A DNA stretch of 64,000 nt from Sphingomonas aracearum (GCF_003345355.1 NZ_QQNB01000005.1:1-64000), one strand, 5' to 3'; positions 33,903 through 42,840 are shown, counted from the stretch's first letter. Notes: generated by a model from the letters alone, not told the origin. Program-made: numbers and translations.

Positions 33903-34039
33903 CTCTCGCCGACATCCTCAGCCAGATCAGGCACGGCGCCCGGGCGCGCCGTCGCGCTTGGCTTAGCGGCGCATTGTTCGAACCGCCGCTCTTCCGATCC
34001 GGAGGAAGGCTGGTAAGACCTGCATCAAAGGGGGAAGCG
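33899..34039 (+). pseudogene. Truncated 5' fragment of a backbone gene
   Basis: Starting with ATG at 33899 (overlapping the nuclease stop by 4 bp) is a short basic sequence, MTLADILSQIRHGARARRRA, typical of the N-terminus of small plasmid proteins. After about 20-25 residues the composition changes and the frame runs into the signal peptide of the next gene. The fragment marks the left edge of an AT-richer insert. Confidence 0.5.
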
Positions 34040-35026
34040 ATGCGGGCATTTGTAACGGGGTTGATGATTTGCGCGGTTTCAGTTGGGACCGCTGCGGCGC
34101 GGGACCGGAAGCCGAGCAAAGAAGAGCGACGTGTAGAGCAGCTTCGAATCTCCTTAGAAAGCAAGTCGCCAGCGGCTTACTGCGAGGCCGCTCTGACGTT
34201 CCGGCCCAACGGGTTCTATCCCTATTGCTCGCCTATCACCTATCCACAAACCCAACACTCGTTCACGCTCAACGCTGGCGTTCAGGCGCAGAAGAGCGTT
34301 CTTGTCGAGATGCGCCAAGAGGGAGACCGCTCGATCTCCGCCAAGGCAACGTTCGTCGAAAAGGCACTGATCGATGAGAGTAAGGCGACCAACGGCGAAG
34401 GGTGTCTAGGACAAAGCCCAGCTGCCTGTATCTCCTATCTAGCTGCAAACCTTTTCATGACGACCGCGGCCGACATTCCGTTTTACGATTGGAGCAGCCA
34501 AGCGAGCTTCGATCCGGAGAAAACCCGGCGCCGGAACCTCACTCTTCAGATCGTTCTTCCGCATACGGATTCTCGATCATACGTGAAGGATTTCGGGTTT
34601 AGAGACACGTCACCACCTCTGGATGTTGTGGGGATCAGCGCGTCGGTCGTCGAAGACAAGGTCGAGTCAATCTCGTTTTCGGGTCGTTTTCCGATCCTGT
34701 CCGACAACCCTGCCGATTACCAAGGCTCCGGCTTTGCAAACTTTATGGCGACGGTGCTGCCATCATGCCGATCGGCCGATGAAGGCGAGTTCTACCGTGC
34801 CTTTTGGGTAGCTCTTGTCAAACCGAGGGAGTTTGCCACGAACAGCGGAAAGTGGCGCTTCACTGACAACGGAGTGAGCAAGTCATATTCCAGCTCGGCC
34901 TACGGAAACCTGTGCGGTCTGAAGGTTTCCTCCTTCAGTTCTACCGGGCGGACGATTACCGACACCGGGCAGGATTTGTCGGGATCGTCGCAGGAAGTGA
35001 CCTTCCGTCTCCCCAATAAGCAGTAG
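34040..35026 (+). CDS. Secreted hypothetical protein
   Basis: A 328-residue protein with a signal peptide (MRAFVTGLMICAVSVGTAAARD) and a mature beta-rich region containing paired cysteines (YCEAALTF, GCLGQSPAACISYL, NLCGLKVS). ATG at 34040 has GGGGAAG upstream. The gene is visibly less GC-rich than the flanking backbone, as is the next gene, suggesting acquisition. Function is unknown. Confidence 0.65.
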   Translation: MRAFVTGLMICAVSVGTAAARDRKPSKEERRVEQLRISLESKSPAAYCEAALTFRPNGFYPYCSPITYPQTQHSFTLNAGVQAQKSVLVEMRQEGDRSISAKATFVEKALIDESKATNGEGCLGQSPAACISYLAANLFMTTAADIPFYDWSSQASFDPEKTRRRNLTLQIVLPHTDSRSYVKDFGFRDTSPPLDVVGISASVVEDKVESISFSGRFPILSDNPADYQGSGFANFMATVLPSCRSADEGEFYRAFWVALVKPREFATNSGKWRFTDNGVSKSYSSSAYGNLCGLKVSSFSSTGRTITDTGQDLSGSSQEVTFRLPNKQ

Positions 35027-35032
35027 GTTCGA

Positions 35033-35698
35033 ATGAGACTTCTCGTCATTGCGGCGCTGGCAGTTGCCGGTTGTCAGGCGGCCTCCGACGATTCCCAAAA
35101 GAACGCTGTTGAACAGGCACCCAAACGTCCTTGGAGGAAGCTCCCTGATGGGAGCTGGGGATGGCTGGAGGCGTCGCCGAGCGAGAAGTTTGCCAATGAA
35201 CAGGCTGAGCGATGCTGGCCCAGCAAAGGCCGGTGGGATTGCCTAAGCGCGTCGACCCTAGTCCAGGTCGGCGACATCGAGCCCCCTACGGTCTTTGCCA
35301 GTCGGTACATCAAAGCCCGCTATACCGATCCGGCGATCGGGATCGGTGATGATGCCGTTCGAGGCGGCTACTCGTGTCAATTCATCAATGGGAAAATGAT
35401 CCGGGAAAGCATTTTCCAGAATGGCGAGGGCGGCGCATCTCACTCCCTTCAGACCAATGACGTTTTAGTCGGACAGCAGAGCGGCGGGGCGGTCTGGTCG
35501 CCTGACTTCGTGGTCCGTTATATGAGGGAGAACAAAATCGAGCCCACCCTTCGCTACGTCGACTGTCTCCACGTTACGACGATGGTCGTCGAGAACAGCC
35601 TGGCGACGATCAACACGACCTCCCTCGCATATGGCATGATGACGGGCCGTGACGATGCGATGCTCTATGACATGGATGGGCGCAAGGAAGAGCCCTAG
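35033..35698 (+). CDS. Putative lipoprotein
   Basis: A 221-residue protein with a lipobox (LLVIAALAVAGCQAA, Cys near residue 14) and a mature domain with cysteine pairs (RCWPSKGRWDCLS; YSCQFING). It starts 6 bp after the preceding secreted protein gene, so the two are probably an operon of exported proteins. Same AT-richer composition. No family was recognised. Confidence 0.65.
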   Translation: MRLLVIAALAVAGCQAASDDSQKNAVEQAPKRPWRKLPDGSWGWLEASPSEKFANEQAERCWPSKGRWDCLSASTLVQVGDIEPPTVFASRYIKARYTDPAIGIGDDAVRGGYSCQFINGKMIRESIFQNGEGGASHSLQTNDVLVGQQSGGAVWSPDFVVRYMRENKIEPTLRYVDCLHVTTMVVENSLATINTTSLAYGMMTGRDDAMLYDMDGRKEEP

Positions 35699-35721
35699 GC
35701 GTCACGTCGTTCTGCGGCTGC

Positions 35722-36417
35722 CTACAAGTCCTTGCCTAAGTTAGTCACCGCCTGGTCACGGTTGCTTTGGTTCTGCTTGGCCGCCGCCTCGAAATCACTT
35801 TTGTCCATATAACTGAGCGTAGTGGATCCGCGTAGATTTCCTTGGCGACCACACAAGCCGACCGTGAGGAAGGCGAAGCGTACTCGATTGATGATCTGCA
35901 CCTTACCATCGGTGTAGCCAGCCGCCATGCTGTCCACCGGCACATTATACCGCTCCTTGCTCAATGACGCGAGGTTCGCACGTGCAATCATCACATCGAT
36001 CTGAGAGTCATCGATATTCGGTGTCGGATCATAATTCCGCTGATACTTCGTCTGCAAGAGCTGGTCATAATAGCGGAACGCTTGCACCCCGCCCTGAATA
36101 CAGCCCGGCGTTCCGAATTCATAGGGTTCAGGCGAAATATTTACCGCAAACAGCTTCTCGTTGCGGAAGGTGAAGCTAAGCCTGCTCTTTTTACCGGCCA
36201 CCTCAAACTTGGAATACATCCCGTGGCTAACATCGACCTCAACGCGGTCCTTCTTCTGCTTGATCTTGGCGCCGCTGACACCTGGGATTTTGGCGGCCAC
36301 CTCAACCACCTGCTGCGGCGTCATCCCGGACTCGAAGTCGCCCCAGAGCTTCGTTCCAGCGATCGCTGGCGTCGAAAAGCTGATGGTCGCCAGGACGACG
36401 ACAAGACTGTGTTTCAT
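35722..36417 (-). CDS. Secreted hypothetical protein
   Basis: A 231-residue protein with a cleavable signal (MKHSLVVVLATISFSTPAIAG) and a mature part beginning TKLWGDFESGMTPQQVVEV, a pattern seen in periplasmic proteins of unknown role. Two cysteines (TPGCIQGG, VGLCGRQ) may form a disulfide. Convergent with the lipoprotein gene; part of the AT-richer insert. Confidence 0.65.
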   Translation of the reverse strand: MKHSLVVVLATISFSTPAIAGTKLWGDFESGMTPQQVVEVAAKIPGVSGAKIKQKKDRVEVDVSHGMYSKFEVAGKKSRLSFTFRNEKLFAVNISPEPYEFGTPGCIQGGVQAFRYYDQLLQTKYQRNYDPTPNIDDSQIDVMIARANLASLSKERYNVPVDSMAAGYTDGKVQIINRVRFAFLTVGLCGRQGNLRGSTTLSYMDKSDFEAAAKQNQSNRDQAVTNLGKDL

Positions 36418-36578
36418 GCTACCCCCAATTCTCTGACCCTCGGCATAGCAGCATGAAGTTGGCTCGTCAGGCGGAAAGGGCTTGGACAGAATGCCCGCTG
36501 CGCAGTAGCCGGCAACACGTCTTCACCGCCCCACATCACCGAACAGAACCGAAGACCTGCCGGCGCTCGAGGCGCAGG

Positions 36579-37076
36579 TCACTCCGCCAGCGTCGGATCC
36601 ATCCACCACGACGGACCCTGCCTGAAATCGTCCGACACGACCCCGACCGGGCCGTCCGGCTCGGCCGACACGTAAGGATCCGTGGTTGGCATCTGCCGCA
36701 CCTTGGCGCGCATCAGCTTGCCGGCGACAATGCCTCGCGCCTCCAGCAGGTCCTCGAGCCACATGAGATCGTCCAGCATCGCGACCACCCCGCGGCCCGC
36801 GAGGCAGTAGTAGATGCACCGCTGGTAATCGTCGGTCCCGTCGTTGCTGAGGATGCTCGCCAGGCGCGGCTTGCCGTCGGGATCGCCCTCATGCACCCAG
36901 ACGGCCGCCTCCCGCAGCTCGCGCACCGAATAATAGGCGTCCTCCACCGGCTTACCGATCGACGCACCCGCGATCATCCGCTGCGTCGGCGTCAGATGCT
37001 CGTCGCACGACGCATCGCGCAGCGTCACGTCGAGATCGAAGCGGTCGTGGAAACGCGTAGCCTTCAACTTACCCAT
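36579..37076 (-). CDS. Hypothetical plasmid backbone protein
   Basis: A 165-residue protein (MGKLKATRFHDRFDLDVTLRDAS ... QGPSWWMDPTLAE). ATG at 37076 has GGAG 7 bp upstream; the frame further upstream reads Ser/Arg-rich. High-GC composition like the backbone. No recognisable catalytic motif; a Cys pair (RCIYYCLAG) is visible. Divergent from the DUF7007-like gene. Confidence 0.6.
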   Translation of the reverse strand: MGKLKATRFHDRFDLDVTLRDASCDEHLTPTQRMIAGASIGKPVEDAYYSVRELREAAVWVHEGDPDGKPRLASILSNDGTDDYQRCIYYCLAGRGVVAMLDDLMWLEDLLEARGIVAGKLMRAKVRQMPTTDPYVSAEPDGPVGVVSDDFRQGPSWWMDPTLAE

Positions 37077-37183
37077 GGCGGATCTCCTGGCGCGCAGAAC
37101 ATAACGTGAACACCTCCGACCGTCAAGCGATCCGACAGAGGAGAGGGGGGAGGGCGGCTGTGAACCTGGAAGGGAGAGCAGAG

Positions 37184-37786
37184 ATGCCGTTCGCCACGTC
37201 ACCACAGCCACGCGAGAGCCTCTGGGGCGTCATCGAGACCGCCGAGCAGGTCCTGCCCGGTATCTGGCGCGTCGAGACCTCAACGCATGGGGGGCTGGTC
37301 CTCTCCGACGATCGGCAAGCCGCGATGCCCGACGCACTCCGGCACGACGCCCCGCAGTATGAGGAAGACGTGCTCTGGTCGCTCCCGGTTCTCGCGTTCG
37401 AGGCGGAGTTTGCCAACGCCGCCGCGGTCGGCACGAGCACCATGCTCCAGCTTGCCCATGACATCGCCCGCAACTGGCGGCCGGATGCCTATGCTGCCTT
37501 CACCGGCACGGCCATCGAACCGCGGGACAGCCACGTCATGCGCAGGCGCGCCGCCTACGAGGCCTTGATCGGTAGCGTCGTCGTCACTTCGGCATCCGGC
37601 TCATGGGCGGAATGGGTGCCGGAGGGTAAAGTCGGCGTGGTCGGCCGCAAGGTCGCCTCCGTCGATTATCTCGGATGGCCGACCTACGAAGGTCCGGAGC
37701 ATCGCGGTCTCGTAGCAGCCGATCGCTACGACAGCGGCAAGAGCCCCAACGCATTCGCCGCGCTCGACGTCGAACCGCTCCCATGA
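37184..37786 (+). CDS. DUF7007-like protein
   Basis: A 200-residue protein (ESLWGVIETAEQVLPGIWRVETSTHGGLVLSD is its N-terminal region, ending in a Gly-rich turn) resembling DUF7007-type plasmid proteins. A G-rich AGAGGGGGGAGGG tract lies 27-42 bp upstream. Its stop overlaps the start of the DpdA-like gene (ATGA), so the two are translationally coupled. Function unknown; the coupling suggests a role with the base-exchange enzyme. Confidence 0.7.
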   Translation: MPFATSPQPRESLWGVIETAEQVLPGIWRVETSTHGGLVLSDDRQAAMPDALRHDAPQYEEDVLWSLPVLAFEAEFANAAAVGTSTMLQLAHDIARNWRPDAYAAFTGTAIEPRDSHVMRRRAAYEALIGSVVVTSASGSWAEWVPEGKVGVVGRKVASVDYLGWPTYEGPEHRGLVAADRYDSGKSPNAFAALDVEPLP

Positions 37787-38796
37787 CGATCGAGATCGTC
37801 GTCGGGCTCCCGCATCTCAACGAGGGGCCAATCCTGCAGCATGCGCGCCTGCTTCAGCAGCCGGTGCTCATCTCCGCGAACTGCCTGTCCCGCTGGTCCC
37901 GCGCGCGGGGCTGGCCCGATTGGCAGGGCTTCCAGACGAAGATGCTCCGCAACGCGCACGGACTGCCGAGCCTAGACCTCGACAGTGGGGGCTATGTCTG
38001 CGCCGTCCGGTATGGCGGGATGCCGTGGACCGTCGATCAATACATGGCGCTCGCGGCTTCCTATCCATTCCGCCGTTTCGCCAGTATCGATTGGTGCGTC
38101 GAACCCGAGCTCGCCGGCGACCGCGAGGCCGTCCTCGACCGCATGTCGCGCACCATCCGGGCGAACCGCGACTGCCGCGATCGCGCGCTCGACCTCGGCA
38201 TCATCGACCGCTTCATGCCGGTGATCCAGGGCCGTCGCCCCGAGGATTACATCCGCTGCGCGGACGCGCTGAGCTGGTCGCTCGTCCCCAACACGGTGAT
38301 CGGGGTCGGGAGCATGTGCCGGCGTGAGATCAGCGGACCGGAGGGCCTCGTTGCCGTGATCGAGCATCTCGACCGGCATCTACCGGCAACGATCCGGCTG
38401 CACGCCTTCGGCGTGAAGGGCTCCGCGCTTCCGTATCTGACACCCTTTGCGCACCGGCTCGCCTCGATCGACTCCCAGGCCTACGGCATCGCCGCCCGTC
38501 ACGACGCGCGGCGTCGGCGGGTCTCCAAGAGCGATGCGCTCGTCGCGACCCATCTGGAGCGCTGGACCCGCACCCAGCTCGCGCGCCTCCGCGAGCCTGC
38601 GAAACGGCTCCCCCTCGTCGCACCGTCGCTCGACGTGCAAGCGACAAGCGGTCCTTGGGAGGCCGCCATCGTTGCGGCTCGGGCGGAGATCCGCGCGCTG
38701 ATCGAGAGCGGGGACCTCGAGCACGACGAGGTCACGGAAGCCTGGGTCGAGCAATGGGCGGCCGATCTCTATCGGGACCGCCGGTTGGCGGCCTGA
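37783..38796 (+). CDS. DpdA-like tRNA-guanine-transglycosylase family protein
   Basis: A 337-residue TIM-barrel-like protein resembling DpdA/TGT-family enzymes. Blocks in order: LDSGGYVCAVRYGG (early acidic/Gly motif), RRFASIDWCVEPELAGDREA, RFMPVIQGRRPEDYIRCADA, VIGVGSMCRREISGPEG and RLHAFGVKGSALPYL. These mirror the TGT layout (substrate Asp, VQGG-like strand, GxGS loop). DpdA inserts 7-deazaguanine precursors into DNA in the Dpd modification system. No preQ0 synthesis genes are in the window, so the base would have to come from the host. It is coupled to the DUF7007-like gene and followed by a C5-methyltransferase. The specific substrate is inferred, not shown. Confidence 0.7.
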   Translation: MTIEIVVGLPHLNEGPILQHARLLQQPVLISANCLSRWSRARGWPDWQGFQTKMLRNAHGLPSLDLDSGGYVCAVRYGGMPWTVDQYMALAASYPFRRFASIDWCVEPELAGDREAVLDRMSRTIRANRDCRDRALDLGIIDRFMPVIQGRRPEDYIRCADALSWSLVPNTVIGVGSMCRREISGPEGLVAVIEHLDRHLPATIRLHAFGVKGSALPYLTPFAHRLASIDSQAYGIAARHDARRRRVSKSDALVATHLERWTRTQLARLREPAKRLPLVAPSLDVQATSGPWEAAIVAARAEIRALIESGDLEHDEVTEAWVEQWAADLYRDRRLAA

Positions 38797-38870
38797 GCGA
38801 GGCGAGGGGGAGGGGGGAGGGCGGCCGAGCAAGCGGCGAAGAGCCCGCGCCGGACCCCAAGGAGACCCCC

Positions 38871-41540
38871 ATGCACTTCTCTCCCGTCACCGAGCGCGTA
38901 TTCCGGCACGCGCACATGGCTTGCGGCATCGGCTCCGGCGCCCGCGGCTTCAACGGCGCGCAGCCGCGCGTCGGCCATCTTCGCGCGCGCTTCGAGTGCG
39001 CCGGCGGCATCGACGTCGATCCCGGGGCGATCCGCAACTTCGAGCGCCTGACCGGGGTCAAGGGCACGGTCATGGACCTGTTCAACCGGGAGCAGTACCG
39101 CGCCTTTCACGGCCGCGAGCCCGGCGCAGACTGGCGGGAGGCGATCCCCGCCGACGTCCGCGGCGTGTTCGGCCACGTCGACGTCTGTCTCGCATCCTAC
39201 CCCTGCAAGGGGTTCAGCTCCCTCCTGTCCCAAGCGGCCAGCCTCACCGCCAAGTACCAGGCGCTGAACGCACTGACCCTGCGGGGCATGTGGCTCACGC
39301 TCGAGGCGTACAAGGACGACCCGATCCCGATCCTGCTGTTCGAGAACGTGCCCCGGATCGCCACACGCGGGCGCTGGCTCCTTGACCAGATCGTCGCCCT
39401 GCTCCACGCCTACGGCTACAGCGTGAACGAGGATGTTCACGACTGCGGCCTGATCGGCAACCTTGCGCAGAGCCGCAAACGCTTCCTCCTCATCGCGCGG
39501 CATCCCGACAAGGTGCCACCCTTCATCTACCAACCCCGGCTATACCCGCTGCGCGGCGTCGGCGAGGTGATCGGGGAGCTGCCCCTCCCGGGCGACCCCC
39601 GCGCAGGCTCGATGCACCGCGTTCCCGCGCTGCAGTGGAAGACCTGGGTGCGCCTTGCCTTCGTCGAGGCCGGCTCCGACTGGCGGTCGCTCAACCGGCT
39701 TCGCGTCGAGAACGGCGTGCTCGCCGATTACGGCATCGTCCCCGAGCCCGACATGCGCGAGAACGCCTATGGCGTCTGTCGCTGGGAGGACCGCGGCCCG
39801 CTTGTGACCAGCGCGCGCGCTCCAGGGCAGGGCCGCTTCTCGGTCGCGGACCCCCGGCCGTTCACGACGCGCGAAGGTTCGGGCTTCCTCGGCGTGAACA
39901 GCTGGATCGGCCACGTCGGAACGATCAGCAGCCGAGGGGGACCGACCAACGGCAGCTATGCCATCGCCGACCCGCGTCCGGGCTACGGCCCCGCCACGCA
40001 CACCAACCTCCTGTCGGTGACGTCGTTCGATCAGTCGACCCGCGTCGTCAGCGGCGCGGTCCACGTCGCGGGTGGCGCGCTCAGTGTCGCCGATCCGCGC
40101 TATGGCGAGAAGCGGGACTGTACCCTCGGCGTCCTCTCCTGGTCGATGCCGACCGGCGTCGTTCAGGGCAAGAGCGGGCCGACCAACGGCACCTTCTCGA
40201 TCGCGGACCCTCGCCCGGCTTACGGGCCGGACACCCACCGCCATGTTCTCGGGGTTCATGCCTGGTCGGCCGCGAGCGGCGTCCTTACGGGCAATCCCAA
40301 GCCGACGAGCGGCGCGCACTGCGTCGCCGACCCCCGGATCGACGGACATCCGTCGAGCGTCCAATGCGGGATTCGCGAGTGGTCGAAGCCTGCCGGCGTC
40401 GTCACCGGTAATATGTGGGTCGGCTCAGGCCCGACCGCCACCCTCGCGCTCGACTTCGGCCGATCGTGCAGCGCGATCTACGCGCGCGCTGGTTGTCTCG
40501 AGCTGACCGAAGGCAACCCCCCGGAATGGACGGAGTGGGAGGACGCTCAACTGCGCGCCGGCTACGCCCGCAGCGTCCCGCTTCTCCAGCTCGCCGCACT
40601 GATCGGCAGACCGCTGAGCGGTCTCTCCGGACGCGCCGGACTGCTCGGCATCACCCACGCCAGCCACCCACCGGACTGGGGGCAGGCCGAGATGGCGCGC
40701 GCGCTCGACCTCGCGACCGAGGGCTATCGCTACACCCAGATCATCGCGATGATGGCCGCGGAAGGCTTCCCCGCCCGAACCCTCTCCGGCTTCGGGCAGA
40801 TCATTCGCAAGCTCGGCTACGGTCGTGGCTGGGGCCGCGCGTGGACGCCGGACGAGGATGCGCTGTTGCGCCACGCCTACGAGGCGGCCGCCAGCCTGAC
40901 GCCGCTGCGCGCGAGGCTCGGCCGTACCGCCTGTTCGCTTCGCTGGCGCGCCGAATATCTCGGGCTGCGCGGCACCCACGCCAATCGGAACGGTTGGCGC
41001 ATGGGTCCGGACTGGACCGAGGCCCAGGAGGCGCTCCTGCGGGAGCGCTATGGCAAGATGCCGAACGACGCGCTTGCGGCGCAGCTCGGCCGCACCAAGG
41101 CTGCCATGTTCAGCCGAGCCAACCTGCTCGGGCTCGTCCACGGCTATATCCGCCCGTTCAGCGCCGACGAGACCCGGGCGCTCGATCTCGCGTTCCGCCA
41201 CAGCATCGCGATCGCCGATCTTGCCGCCGCCCTCGACCGCAAGGCGTGCTCGGTCAGCAAGTACGCGACCAACCACGGCATCCGCTTCGGCCGACGTCCG
41301 CTTCGCACGCCCACACCGACGCTGGGAGACATCCTGGCGCTCGACGCCCCAACGGAAAGGGGAGGGGGCGCGTGCTTGATCGATCATGTGATCGAACAGA
41401 GCCCGGAGCGCCCCCATGCCGACGATCAGCACGACGCCCGCGATGCGCGCCGCGAACGACGCACCCGCCGCATTGGCCGTCGACGCCCGCTCCGGCACGA
41501 GGCCCGACGCCAGGAACGACGGCTCAACCGCCGCCCGTAA
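38871..41540 (+). CDS. C5-cytosine DNA methyltransferase with tandem repeats and Myb/SANT-like C-terminus
   Basis: An 889-residue protein. Residues about 12-290 are a C5-methyltransferase: motif I HMACGIGSGARGF, the catalytic loop SYPCKGFSS (Cys112; usually PCQGFS), motif VI ENV (158-160) and RKRFLLIARHP. Residues about 323-523 hold five ~40-residue repeats with the core VADPRP...GV..W. Residues about 550-812 hold five Myb/SANT-like units (for example WTPDEDALLRHAYEA and WTEAQEALLRERYG), probably DNA-binding. AAGGAGA precedes the ATG. The last ~65 residues overlap the next gene and are Arg-rich, so the true end may be earlier. A host-protective or modification role is inferred. Confidence 0.8.
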   Translation: MHFSPVTERVFRHAHMACGIGSGARGFNGAQPRVGHLRARFECAGGIDVDPGAIRNFERLTGVKGTVMDLFNREQYRAFHGREPGADWREAIPADVRGVFGHVDVCLASYPCKGFSSLLSQAASLTAKYQALNALTLRGMWLTLEAYKDDPIPILLFENVPRIATRGRWLLDQIVALLHAYGYSVNEDVHDCGLIGNLAQSRKRFLLIARHPDKVPPFIYQPRLYPLRGVGEVIGELPLPGDPRAGSMHRVPALQWKTWVRLAFVEAGSDWRSLNRLRVENGVLADYGIVPEPDMRENAYGVCRWEDRGPLVTSARAPGQGRFSVADPRPFTTREGSGFLGVNSWIGHVGTISSRGGPTNGSYAIADPRPGYGPATHTNLLSVTSFDQSTRVVSGAVHVAGGALSVADPRYGEKRDCTLGVLSWSMPTGVVQGKSGPTNGTFSIADPRPAYGPDTHRHVLGVHAWSAASGVLTGNPKPTSGAHCVADPRIDGHPSSVQCGIREWSKPAGVVTGNMWVGSGPTATLALDFGRSCSAIYARAGCLELTEGNPPEWTEWEDAQLRAGYARSVPLLQLAALIGRPLSGLSGRAGLLGITHASHPPDWGQAEMARALDLATEGYRYTQIIAMMAAEGFPARTLSGFGQIIRKLGYGRGWGRAWTPDEDALLRHAYEAAASLTPLRARLGRTACSLRWRAEYLGLRGTHANRNGWRMGPDWTEAQEALLRERYGKMPNDALAAQLGRTKAAMFSRANLLGLVHGYIRPFSADETRALDLAFRHSIAIADLAAALDRKACSVSKYATNHGIRFGRRPLRTPTPTLGDILALDAPTERGGGACLIDHVIEQSPERPHADDQHDARDARRERRTRRIGRRRPLRHEARRQERRLNRRP

Positions 41541-42465
41541 CCCCGACATCATCATGGTCGCCGCGCCGCCGCCCGTCGTGCTCGCCTACGGGGTCGGCGT
41601 CGACAGCACCGCGCTGCTGGTCGAGAAGGTCGCCCGCGGCGAGGCTCCCGACCTGGTGCTGACCGCAGATACCGGCGTCGAGAAGCCAGAGACCTACGCC
41701 TATCTCGATGTGATCGGACCCTGGCTCCGCTCGCATGGCATCCGGCACGAGATCGTTTCGTACACTCCCAAGCGGTTCAAGCACTGGCCACCGTACTATT
41801 CGCTGCTCGAAATGGCGCTCACGAACGCCACGCTGCCGAGCAAGTCTCTGGGCGGTTCGAGCTGCAGCCTCAAATACAAGAAGGCCCCGCAAGACGCCTT
41901 CCTGCGCACCTGGCAGCCGGCGATCGACGCATGGGCGCGCGGCCAGCGCGTCGTCCGGCTGATCGGATTCGACGCGGGAAAGCGCGATACGATCCGCTAC
42001 AGCCACGCCGCGACGATCGACGATCCGCTCTACGACTGCCAGTACCCCCTTCGCGAATGGGGCTGGGACCGCGTCGCGTGCGAGCGCCGGATCGAGGCCG
42101 AGGGCCTCCCGGTGCCGCCGAAATCGAGCTGCTGGTTCTGCATCGGCATGACGCCCGACGAGGTCCGCGCGCTCCCGAGCTGGTGCCTGCGCCTGATCGT
42201 CCTCGTGGAGGCTCGCGCCGCCCCGCGGCTCCGCACGGTAGAGGGGCTCTGGCGGAAGACGACCCGGGCGCGTCCCGGCCGCATGAGCGACTTCATCCGC
42301 TGGGAGGTGCTGCTCCCCGCTGCCGAGATCGACGCGATCGAGCGCGACGCGCCGCTCGACCTGATCCGGTTCCAGGACGTCGCCGCCTCGATCCCGCTCG
42401 AGGAGCGCCCGACGATGCGGGACTGGCTCGACCGCTTCAACGCCGGACTGAAGGAGGCCGCATAA
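41416..42465 (+). CDS. PAPS-reductase-like PP-loop protein
   Basis: A 349-residue adenine-nucleotide alpha-hydrolase/PAPS reductase family protein. The PP-loop is LAYGVGVDSTALLVE. TADTGVEKPETYAY, SSCSLKYKKAP and a Cys pair (SSCWFCIGMTPDEVR) follow, as in PP-loop enzymes that adenylate or thiolate substrates (DndC, PAPS reductase, QueC-like). ATG at 41416 is used because its N-terminus has normal composition and a GGGGAGGGGG tract lies 46-62 bp upstream; ATG at 41554 would remove the overlap with the methyltransferase. It ends 1 bp into the next gene. Confidence 0.78.
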   Translation: MPTISTTPAMRAANDAPAALAVDARSGTRPDARNDGSTAARNPDIIMVAAPPPVVLAYGVGVDSTALLVEKVARGEAPDLVLTADTGVEKPETYAYLDVIGPWLRSHGIRHEIVSYTPKRFKHWPPYYSLLEMALTNATLPSKSLGGSSCSLKYKKAPQDAFLRTWQPAIDAWARGQRVVRLIGFDAGKRDTIRYSHAATIDDPLYDCQYPLREWGWDRVACERRIEAEGLPVPPKSSCWFCIGMTPDEVRALPSWCLRLIVLVEARAAPRLRTVEGLWRKTTRARPGRMSDFIRWEVLLPAAEIDAIERDAPLDLIRFQDVAASIPLEERPTMRDWLDRFNAGLKEAA

Positions 42466-42824
42466 TGGCAACGCTCGCACCGCCCAACACCCGCATCGCC
42501 GACCTCAACGACCGTTGCAGGATGGGGCTGGACCGCACGGCGCGCATCGTCGCCACGCGCGACTGCCTCGCCACCATCGCCAAGGGCGACCGGAACATGG
42601 ACATGATCATCGCCCAAGCCCGCGTCCTGAAGGCGGTCCGCGACTACCGCTTCGCGCCGGACGAGCGCTCCGAACGGGACTTCGGCTCGCTCGAGCTCGA
42701 CGGCGAGACGATCTTCTTCAAGATCGACTATTACGACGCGGCGATGGAGTTCGGCTCCGAGGACCCGGCCGACGCCTCGATCACGACGCGCGTCCTCACC
42801 ATCATGCTCGCCCGGGATTACTGA
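42465..42824 (+). CDS. DUF3768 protein
   Basis: A 119-residue protein matching DUF3768 in layout: IADLNDRCRMGLDRTARIVATRDC near the N-terminus (its first 20 residues are the family core) and FGSLELDGETIFFKIDYYD toward the end, with the final TTRVLTIMLARDY. It starts at the last base of the preceding stop (TAATG), so it is translationally coupled to the PP-loop gene. Molecular role is unknown. Confidence 0.82.
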   Translation: MATLAPPNTRIADLNDRCRMGLDRTARIVATRDCLATIAKGDRNMDMIIAQARVLKAVRDYRFAPDERSERDFGSLELDGETIFFKIDYYDAAMEFGSEDPADASITTRVLTIMLARDY

Positions 42825-42840
42825 CTCCAGGCCACGGACC

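Noticed and set aside
39540..40440. DNA repeat array at 39.8-40.4 kb as a CRISPR or satellite
   Set aside because: Period is about 120 bp and the similarity is at protein level (ADPRP units) inside the methyltransferase; there are no conserved short DNA repeats with unique spacers.
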